A stretch of DNA of 22,413 nt from NCBI GenBank assembly GCA_012799255.1, contig JAAZLQ010000201.1:1-22413 (forward strand), read 5' to 3'. The DNA comes from Bacillota bacterium. Lineage in GTDB: Bacteria; Bacillota_G; Limnochordia; DTU010. Of the stretch, positions 1 to 5,869 are shown one piece after another. Under the pieces are notes generated by a model. That model ran no database searches. It worked only from the letters and a program-made list of their open reading frames with translations, and had not been told where the DNA came from. Both the position numbers and the translations under genes were made by a program. Each line of letters opens with the position of its first letter. The first letter of the stretch is position 1.

Positions 1-55
<55 letters not shown>

Positions 56-133
56 TCTGTTTTTTCTGACCTGATTAGACTCCAATTGACATCTATTGAC
101 ATTCCTGCCCACATGCCCTTATATTATAGATGG

Positions 134-158
134 ATCATGAACGAGCGTTCGTGATTTT
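134..158 (+). terminator. Hairpin after the tRNA, possible terminator
   Basis: A 9-bp stem (134-142 with 147-155, one G·T pair) and a 4-nt GAGC loop are followed directly by a short T run. It lies about 80 bp after the tRNA on the same strand and could end its transcript. The T run is short, so the call is tentative. Confidence 0.4.
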
Positions 159-164
159 GAGGTC

Positions 165-208
165 AGCCGCCCGACCAGCCTATGCAAAACGGGCGGTTAT
201 TTTTGTTT
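165..208 (+). terminator. GC-rich hairpin with T-rich tail, likely tRNA transcript terminator
   Basis: A GC-rich stem (165-173 with 190-198, core CCGCCCG/CGGGCGG) and a 16-nt loop are followed on the plus strand by TATTTTTGTTT. This is the stronger of the two terminator candidates behind the tRNA. It abuts the stop codon of the convergent minus-strand gene at 207, so it also separates the two transcripts. On the minus strand the hairpin has no T tract. Confidence 0.6.
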
Positions 209-668
209 AAAGCTTATTCAAAACTTTCGGATCCCATTCAGGCTGACGAACAATTTTATCAAATGAGTGATTTGCATCAAAACAAGTTATAAATTCAGCT
301 TCAATAGCTTGAGTCCTTCGATTTCGTTTGAATTCAATAACTACGATGAAAGTCTGATAACGATATGCAACCCGTTTATAAGGTGTTCGTGTTACTTTCT
401 TGTAGTCCCATCCCTGATGGCATTTTGCTGGATGTTCAAGCGTCGGCTTAATCCAATCCATGTATTTTGCTCTATAAAATGAAAATCTACCTTTTTTATT
501 TTTCCCATCATCTTCATAGAATGCATGCTTGAAGTGGGATGGACGAATATGAACTCTGTATCCATCATGGGTATGGATATCTAATCTACAGATAGTCCTT
601 ACAAAATAGTCCTTGTACTCTTGTGCACTGGAAAAACATCTTAGCGGAGGGGTTATTGGATTATTCAT
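207..668 (-). CDS. Small basic protein, possible BECR/PBECR-like nuclease
   Basis: 153 aa. Its ATG overlaps the stop of the upstream DUF3800 gene by 4 nt (ATGA), so the two are translationally coupled and probably act together. The protein is rich in Lys, Arg, His and aromatic residues, with no signal peptide or membrane segment. What can be seen is an HFKHAF segment (45-50), RFSFYRAKYMDWIKPTLEHP (61-80), and a C-terminal beta-rich part with FIVVIEF (107-113) and EFITCFD (125-131). This order (RA..ydWI..tL..P, then paired strands ending in T.f) recalls the phage-associated Barnase/EndoU/ColicinE5-D/RelE-like (PBECR) nuclease domains. That match is by eye only; a metal-independent RNase activity is inference. 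It could equally be an uncharacterised partner of DUF3800 proteins. Confidence 0.6.
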   Translation of the reverse strand: MNNPITPPLRCFSSAQEYKDYFVRTICRLDIHTHDGYRVHIRPSHFKHAFYEDDGKNKKGRFSFYRAKYMDWIKPTLEHPAKCHQGWDYKKVTRTPYKRVAYRYQTFIVVIEFKRNRRTQAIEAEFITCFDANHSFDKIVRQPEWDPKVLNKL

Positions 669-1372
669 TCAGATTGATCCTCACGACACTTCAGATCAAT
701 GAAAAAAATATTGTACTTTTGCACCATCTTTCCTGTAGGCCCGATTCGACGACCAAGATGATACTCAAAAGCTTGTATGAGGTCTGACTTGATTGTCCCA
801 TAGTCAACAGAACCATTAACTCTCGAACTAGTTAAGCCAAGCAAGAAATCACAGAATTGGAGCATTGGAGTATCAGAGGAAGACAATGGTTGAATGAATT
901 CAATTACACCATTGGTGGTTTTTGAGAGTGTTCGATACAAATCCTTCAACCTATCACGATTCCGATTTACTTTGATGTCACAAAATATACGGTAAGTATC
1001 TCCGCAAATCCAATGATATAAGGTTTGATAATAGAACTTGTAAAATCCTAGTTCGCCATCTCCTTCATTAAATCGCTTATTATCTACTTGATAGGAATCT
1101 ATGCAAATACAACGAAACCGGACTTCGGGATGTTTGAAAAACAAAGCAATCAATTCTTCAAAAAATCTCTTCTTTTTTTTACTTAACACCTTACTCCACT
1201 TGATTTCTCCAAAGACTTCATGTCTTATACGTAATTCTCGTATTTGACGAGTCACTACCTTTCTTGTTTCAGAATCAATCCACAAACTACCTATCAAGGC
1301 ATACCGGTCATACTGGCTATGTGGTCTAATCAACAAATCTTGTCGACTTTCATCACAATATACTTCAATCAT
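665..1372 (-). CDS. DUF3800 family protein (RNase H-like fold)
   Basis: 235 aa, first gene of a two-gene unit. ATG at 1372 is preceded by AAGGAA at suitable spacing. Family hallmarks are visible: the N-terminal strand ending in CDES (Asp7-Glu8-Ser9), GEIKW (55-59), an internal acidic strand RIFCDIK (Asp132) and the C-terminal QFCDFLLGL helix (Asp175). Together these give the acidic set expected for a metal-dependent RNase H-like active site. Length is usual for the family. DUF3800 proteins are widespread, poorly characterised, and common on mobile elements and in defence-rich regions. The neighbour at 207-668 overlaps it and may be a second nuclease, suggesting a small nuclease or toxin module beside a tRNA gene. 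Family assignment is confident; function is unknown. Confidence 0.8.
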   Translation of the reverse strand: MIEVYCDESRQDLLIRPHSQYDRYALIGSLWIDSETRKVVTRQIRELRIRHEVFGEIKWSKVLSKKKKRFFEELIALFFKHPEVRFRCICIDSYQVDNKRFNEGDGELGFYKFYYQTLYHWICGDTYRIFCDIKVNRNRDRLKDLYRTLSKTTNGVIEFIQPLSSSDTPMLQFCDFLLGLTSSRVNGSVDYGTIKSDLIQAFEYHLGRRIGPTGKMVQKYNIFFIDLKCREDQSE

Positions 1373-1412
1373 AGAATTCCTTATACATTAAACCTAATAC
1401 TCACTAACATAT

Positions 1413-1442
1413 CTGCTATAGATGAAATTCATTATTGTCTAA
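1413..1442 (-). promoter_or_regulatory. Weak promoter candidate for the DUF3800 gene pair
   Basis: On the minus strand TAGACA (5 of 6 to TTGACA) is followed after about 15 bp by TATAGC (4 of 6). It sits some 40-70 bp ahead of the DUF3800 start. The spacing is short, so this is only a candidate. Confidence 0.25.
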
Positions 1443-1520
1443 CTGAATTCTTAACTCAAGTGTTTTCACCGTTGTAAAACGGGCTGGAAAATCCAAAACG
1501 TTTTCTCCTGAATCTCCCCA

Positions 1521-1549
1521 AATTGTGTCACCAGTGATGACACTTTTCC
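1521..1549. repeat. Island-edge palindromic repeat, copy 1
   Basis: Core pattern AATTGTGTC-nn-CAGTG-n-TGACACTTTT(T)C, written on the plus strand. GTGTCA and TGACAC form inverted arms around a 7-nt centre. Copies 2 (3071) and 3 (17280) have the same orientation. This copy lies about 150 bp upstream of the DUF3800 start and between that gene pair and the M24 gene. Similarity to the other copies stops soon after the T run. Confidence 0.8.
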
Positions 1550-1574
1550 ACTATCAAATATAAATCTCTTCAAT

Positions 1575-1635
1575 AAAAAGCTTTAAGTCAATGAGCAACA
1601 AAAATCATCGCTGCTCATCGGCATCAAAGCTTTTT
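1575..1635 (-). terminator. Long hairpin with T tract after the M24 gene
   Basis: The outer arms AAAAAGCTTT (1575-1584) and AAAGCTTTTT (1626-1635) enclose inner arms ATGAGCA (1591-1597) and TGCTCAT (1612-1618). On the minus strand the structure ends in GCTTTTT, shortly past the M24 stop codon at 1653. It is nearly symmetrical and could also stop plus-strand transcription. It isolates the M24 gene from the DUF3800 pair downstream. Confidence 0.6.
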
Positions 1636-1652
1636 AAGGAGATTAGGTTAGT

Positions 1653-2828
1653 TTAATCCAGCACGATCAATCCGCGCTGAACCGAATCCAGCAAGGGGAC
1701 TGCTCCGTCTTTCGTGACCCTGTACCCGTCCTCGATCCTGAACCCACCCCATGGATTCAGGAAGCACGGCACATCGACCGAAACGATCATGTTCTCTTCA
1801 AGTTTCCGATCATTCTTTGAGAAGAAGATCGGCGGCTCGAACTCAAGCACACCGACGCTGTGCAAGGCGATATACGGCAGAACGAAGCCTTTCCGAGCCA
1901 TAACCACTCTGCTGAGATTCTCCACCTCTCGGCCCAGCACACCCGGCCGCAAGTTTGCGATCATCTCGTCCTGGGCCAACACGGTCAATTCCGCCGCCTC
2001 CACGACGCTTGCACCCGGGTCTCCGATCGAAACGGGTCTTCCGATCGCAGCGTGATATCCCTGGTACTTCGGTATGATGCTGAGGTGGATGATTTCTTTA
2101 GGTTTGATGCGCCTGAACGTCGTGCGGGCGATGATCGGCCGGCTGTTGGCCACCCCGGAAGCGACCATCGTATCGATGCCCACCCCTTCACTGCCCATCT
2201 TCCGCATTGCATATTCGATCTCCGCAGCCACCTCGTATTCGGTCACTCCTTCCTTGATGGCACCTAAGGCGGCCTTCAACCCTGCACCGGCGATCTTGTA
2301 GGTGTATTCGATGACCTTGATCTCAGCTTCGCTCTTGGTTGAACGCACATCGATCATCATCGTATCAGCTGAAACCAGCTCATAATTCTTTTTCAACGCG
2401 GCACCAATCGCCGGATCCATGAACTCTTCTCCGATGATTCCGATCTTCCTGATCTCGCCCTCTCTCGTATGTTCGGTTTTTTTGATGATCTCCTTCAAAC
2501 TGTACATCGTCGAACATGGATACTCTTCTTCGGGATGGGTATATTCCTCAGCGACATAGATATGCTCGATTTTGGCAGTAATCTCGGCCAACGCCTCACT
2601 TTCCGGCCCGAGCACCAACACGGATTCGCCGCTACGGGGAATCAGGCAGCAGGAAGGTTCGAAATGTGTTGCAAAGTCCGTCAGGTAACGAATGTTTCCG
2701 TGACCATGGGTTGAACGATCATTTGAATTCACGACAAGCAAGTCAACTCCTGCTTCAGCCATTCGAGCCTGCAGCGCTTCTCTTCGTTGCTTGAACTCAC
2801 TCTCAGGAATTACGGGAAGATGTTTCAT
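1653..2828 (-). CDS. M24 family (creatinase/prolidase-like) protein, metal ligands replaced
   Basis: 391 aa with AAGGAG before its ATG. It has the two-domain M24 layout: an N-terminal creatinase-like domain (about 1-160) and a pita-bread domain (about 165-391). Aligned by eye with prolidases, the two metal-binding Asp are replaced: Ser250 in HLSIIPKYQGY and Ala261 in GYHAAIGR. The His of GHxxG survives as His323 in LHSVGVLEF, the first Glu is Asp352 and the last Glu is kept as Glu366 in GFRIEDGY. The LHSVGVL segment and the lost Asp residues resemble creatinase, the metal-free M24 hydrolase of creatine. Creatinase's catalytic His region is not obviously kept either (ASGVANSRPII). It is therefore better read as a creatinase-like hydrolase or lyase of unknown substrate than as a peptidase. 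Its GC-richer style matches the operon at 18322-22413, which encodes a creatininase relative. Confidence 0.85.
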   Translation of the reverse strand: MKHLPVIPESEFKQRREALQARMAEAGVDLLVVNSNDRSTHGHGNIRYLTDFATHFEPSCCLIPRSGESVLVLGPESEALAEITAKIEHIYVAEEYTHPEEEYPCSTMYSLKEIIKKTEHTREGEIRKIGIIGEEFMDPAIGAALKKNYELVSADTMMIDVRSTKSEAEIKVIEYTYKIAGAGLKAALGAIKEGVTEYEVAAEIEYAMRKMGSEGVGIDTMVASGVANSRPIIARTTFRRIKPKEIIHLSIIPKYQGYHAAIGRPVSIGDPGASVVEAAELTVLAQDEMIANLRPGVLGREVENLSRVVMARKGFVLPYIALHSVGVLEFEPPIFFSKNDRKLEENMIVSVDVPCFLNPWGGFRIEDGYRVTKDGAVPLLDSVQRGLIVLD

Positions 2829-2888
2829 AGTTGTCTCCTTTTTCGGCCAAACGCCGTTAATAATTCGTATGTTGTTATGTATAAGTCA

Positions 2889-2897
2889 ATTATAACA
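2889..2897 (-). promoter_or_regulatory. Extended -10 promoter for the M24 gene
   Basis: On the minus strand TG-T-TATAAT, a perfect extended -10, stands about 60 bp before the M24 start. No good -35 is present at 17 bp, which is usual for extended -10 promoters. The M24 gene can therefore be transcribed independently of the genes to its right. Confidence 0.6.
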
Positions 2898-2902
2898 TAG
2901 AT

Positions 2903-2915
2903 GCACGGAGCGTGC
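2903..2915. promoter_or_regulatory. Short palindrome overlapping the M24 promoter spacer
   Basis: GCACG-GAG-CGTGC is a perfect 5-bp inverted repeat immediately upstream of the extended -10 element. A repressor or activator bound here would act on M24 transcription. No regulator gene can be tied to it. Confidence 0.4.
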
Positions 2916-3070
2916 TATCAACGACTTGAAGAGTTGAACCTGTCCTATCTTACAGACTTGATATGACAGCAAGTCGATAGAACAATTTGACTTGTTCTTA
3001 TGTTTTTCAACTAGCACCAGTCGCTTATCCCATCACTATCGGTCTGATTACCTTTTTGCTCGGTATTTAC

Positions 3071-3112
3071 AATTGTGTCTCCAGTGGTGACACTTTTTCG
3101 TTCCTGTAAAGC
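3071..3112. repeat. Island-edge palindromic repeat, copy 2
   Basis: Same core as copy 1, and it matches copy 3 further: after the T run both continue with TTC-c/t-TGTAAAGC. It begins immediately after the brxA stop codon (the stop occupies 3114-3116), so it marks the left end of the BREX segment. No transposase gene is attached. Confidence 0.85.
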
Positions 3113-3113
3113 A

Positions 3114-3884
3114 CTACTCAGTCCTCTTATTAATTTCTAGCATACCAGTTGTTAATCCTACCTGAGTAGCCACAATCCTTCCATTACTCAACCTAACAAG
3201 CTCTTGAGGGGAAGTATATCCGATGGAAAAGCCATATAAAGCACGATGCCGAAGTAGAGCATTCAATTCACATCTCTCGTCTGGCATGGACAAGAGAAGA
3301 CCCTCAAGGAGTAATTGAGTTAGTTGGGTATCTTGTATTTGGAACACTGATGGTTGACTGTATTGCCCCTTTCTCCCTTCATCTTCCAATAAATTCCAAG
3401 AGACCAAAGTCCTTACTACATATCGGGTGTTTCTAGCAATCATTTCTTTATCCCCGAACATTTGCTTCATTCTCTCGTACACTTGGGCACTTGTAATCGA
3501 TTCTTGTAAGGAGAAGAGTCGACCTACATGCTCACACACCCATGCAAAAAATGGATAACTCGCTGCAAGCATTGCCCAATGAAGAGGTAGCCAATCCTCC
3601 TGATACATACGAGTGGCTTGGGTGAGTAAACTCTTCCTAAAATCTTCCAGTTCGGGTTCTTTCCTAAACCAACAAGACAATAAACCTAAAGACATCCCAT
3701 ATGTTGCTTTGTTACGAGGGTTTCCCACACCTCCACTCTGCCGTTGAGTCGAAAGATATTGATCCAATTTCACCCGTATCTCTGATTCAGGATAGCCAGC
3801 TAGGACCAACGAGAGCGTCTCGTTCATCCACTCCAATCGAACTATTTGCTTGAATGCAATCTTATCATGTCTCTTGCTCATCAT
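3114..3884 (-). CDS. brxA: BREX protein BrxA (DUF1819-like)
   Basis: 256 aa, last gene of the BREX operon, overlapping pglZ by 20 nt. Two ATG codons are adjacent; AAGGAA lies 3 nt before the first and 6-7 nt before the second, so translation probably begins at the second (3881). BrxA proteins are small, DNA-binding, winged-helix proteins present in several BREX types. Here the mostly helical sequence contains ASYPFFAWVCEHVGRLFSLQ (108-127), then a probable winged-helix unit with TSAQVYERMK (131-140) and TRYVVRTLVSWNLLED (153-168), which agrees with that family. Type 3 BREX clusters end with brxA after pglZ, so position supports the name. Sequence similarity judged by eye is moderate; order is the stronger evidence. 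Confidence 0.75.
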   Translation of the reverse strand: MMSKRHDKIAFKQIVRLEWMNETLSLVLAGYPESEIRVKLDQYLSTQRQSGGVGNPRNKATYGMSLGLLSCWFRKEPELEDFRKSLLTQATRMYQEDWLPLHWAMLAASYPFFAWVCEHVGRLFSLQESITSAQVYERMKQMFGDKEMIARNTRYVVRTLVSWNLLEDEGRKGQYSQPSVFQIQDTQLTQLLLEGLLLSMPDERCELNALLRHRALYGFSIGYTSPQELVRLSNGRIVATQVGLTTGMLEINKRTE

Positions 3885-5868
3885 GTTTCCTTAATACATG
3901 AATATAGGGCACTATTACTTCATCTAATGACGCTCCACCGTGAGCAATTACTCGTGTACCTCGATTCGTAAAAGCTCCATGGCCTTCTACCAACAAAACC
4001 TCATATCCTTCCGGCAATGTGGATGAATCCCAAGCGACACAGCTATCTGGGAATTGCTCTAACGTAGAATCACGCAATATTTTTGTTGAATACGTTCTTA
4101 CCCGTAGCCCTTTCGTCTCAGCAAGAACACCTTCCCTAATTGTTCCGATACCAGTAGATTCCAGATTCCCATGATCGGATGTTATATACACGTCATAATC
4201 TCTTTCTGCCAGACCGGTGAGTAGTTGGAATAGGTACTTCCCTTTTAACCAGGTACGCAACGAATCGTGCATCCCCAACTCTCCCAACGTCATACCATGC
4301 ATTATGGTGTCAACAGAATTTATTATTAAACCCAAGTATCTTGTTGAATAAGAAAGCTGTGCAAGATCTTGTTCAGCATTTCCATTTCCCAGACCTTTGA
4401 GATACTTGATTTCCTTCAATGAAAGATATGGTATCGCTTTCAGCCATGCATCAATCCATAGTTTCTCTTCAGTTTGAGTTGCTTCAATGCTCTGTCCAAA
4501 ATACCGTGGGACTAACCCGGAAAAAATGGATTGTCTTGATACACTTGTCAAGGATGGTATCCATGCAAAACAAGCGCTCTCTTCGAAAGTATAATCTGGC
4601 ATCTCCTTTGCAATTTCAGCCTTTATCGTTAACCACTGGGCATATGACATGCCGTCAAGTACTATCAATGCCAGCTTATTCTGATTTTTTATCTTATTTT
4701 CTTTAATCTTATTTACCAAATAGGAATGAATCTGAGAAACCAAAACAGGAGTCTTCCCCCGCTCGAACGGAAGTGAGTCAAAATGCTTTTCCAACCATGA
4801 GAAAAAGGCTTTATTACATTCTTTCCTGAGTGTAAGCACCTGATTGTGTTGCTGATCATCAGAACCATACAATGCAGAAAGTCTTACTAACTGTGCATAT
4901 CGTCTTTGGAATTGAAGCCATTCTTCATAGAATGCTGCTTCTTGCGGAAGATTATCCAATAACTGTTGTTGCAAATCGTGTAATTGCTTTCTTGCTAAAT
5001 CTTCCTCACTTCCCTGAAGCGTACCAACAGCTATCAGCGACTCCGGCAATTTGGATTGGATACTGTCCTTCTCGATAGCTAGAGGATGGAGATAGCCTTC
5101 TCTAAAAGCATTATCCAAATACACAAGTACATCGGAATGATCGAAGGGTAAAACGCTTGGACCTTCTTTTTGGTACGTCACTATCCCAGTTATCTCAGCA
5201 TTCCAGACTTCTTGAACATACCGCCAGAACAGTTCTGGAGAACGAAGCAAATTGGCAAGATCCCAATACAATCCGTAATTCTTCAGATGGATATACTTTT
5301 CCAAAAAATGGATGAGAAATTCTGGAAGTAATATGTGATTGTAATGTAGCCGTAGCAACATCATAAAAACTTCTGAATCAGTTCGCAGTTCATTCACATG
5401 GATTTTAAACAAAGAACGAAGGATGAACAGGTTTGTTGCCCTGTCGTTCATCTTCGATTCAATTGATTCATCTTCAACAAAATAAAGAAGTTTGTCATAA
5501 TACCGTTTGCCAAGCAGCTGAACCGATGGTTGATAAAGATTTGGGAACAACAGCTCTAAAGATAATTCAATCCGATGTGCTGAGTACAAAATATCATAAG
5601 GTATATCCCGTATATCATACTCTTCAGGATTGCAAATGAAGAGTAAGTCTTCTTCTGAGATACCTGCATCCCACTTAGCTCTCACCAATTCGTATTCATA
5701 CCGTAATTGCATGGGATCGAGTACCTTAAAAACTCTAAATCCTGCTTTCTGAAGATCATTGATGAGGCGTTCGTCATGAAGCAATCCACCGTAGTCAATG
5801 GCTAGTGTCAATCGATGAAGTTTTGGAACAAATTTGAGTCGTATCGTATCTCTCCACGTTTTCTCCAC
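3865..5868 (-). CDS. pglZ: BREX protein PglZ (alkaline phosphatase superfamily)
   Basis: 667 aa. Starts on GTG at 5868, with GGAGG just upstream lying in the end of brxHII; the gap to brxHII is 1 nt. The C-terminal half is a PglZ domain: LALIVLDGMS (399-408) gives the first metal Asp, SLTSVSRQSIFSG (439-451) the likely nucleophile region, SVDTIMHG (518-525), SDHG (564-567), and the family-typical end with HGGASLDEVIVPYIHV (643-658). The N-terminal 390 residues are helical and carry no motif I recognise. PglZ is the core marker of BREX/Pgl systems. It is required for blocking phage replication and for host methylation, though its substrate is not settled. The residues expected for metal binding appear intact. 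Confidence 0.93.
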   Translation of the reverse strand: MEKTWRDTIRLKFVPKLHRLTLAIDYGGLLHDERLINDLQKAGFRVFKVLDPMQLRYEYELVRAKWDAGISEEDLLFICNPEEYDIRDIPYDILYSAHRIELSLELLFPNLYQPSVQLLGKRYYDKLLYFVEDESIESKMNDRATNLFILRSLFKIHVNELRTDSEVFMMLLRLHYNHILLPEFLIHFLEKYIHLKNYGLYWDLANLLRSPELFWRYVQEVWNAEITGIVTYQKEGPSVLPFDHSDVLVYLDNAFREGYLHPLAIEKDSIQSKLPESLIAVGTLQGSEEDLARKQLHDLQQQLLDNLPQEAAFYEEWLQFQRRYAQLVRLSALYGSDDQQHNQVLTLRKECNKAFFSWLEKHFDSLPFERGKTPVLVSQIHSYLVNKIKENKIKNQNKLALIVLDGMSYAQWLTIKAEIAKEMPDYTFEESACFAWIPSLTSVSRQSIFSGLVPRYFGQSIEATQTEEKLWIDAWLKAIPYLSLKEIKYLKGLGNGNAEQDLAQLSYSTRYLGLIINSVDTIMHGMTLGELGMHDSLRTWLKGKYLFQLLTGLAERDYDVYITSDHGNLESTGIGTIREGVLAETKGLRVRTYSTKILRDSTLEQFPDSCVAWDSSTLPEGYEVLLVEGHGAFTNRGTRVIAHGGASLDEVIVPYIHVLRKHDEQET

Positions 5869-5869
5869 A

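Noticed and set aside
1521..1549. Reading the three repeats as plus-strand intrinsic terminators (hairpin plus T run)
   Set aside because: No plus-strand genes lie upstream of any copy, and the conservation extends into the loop and flanks, which a terminator would not need.
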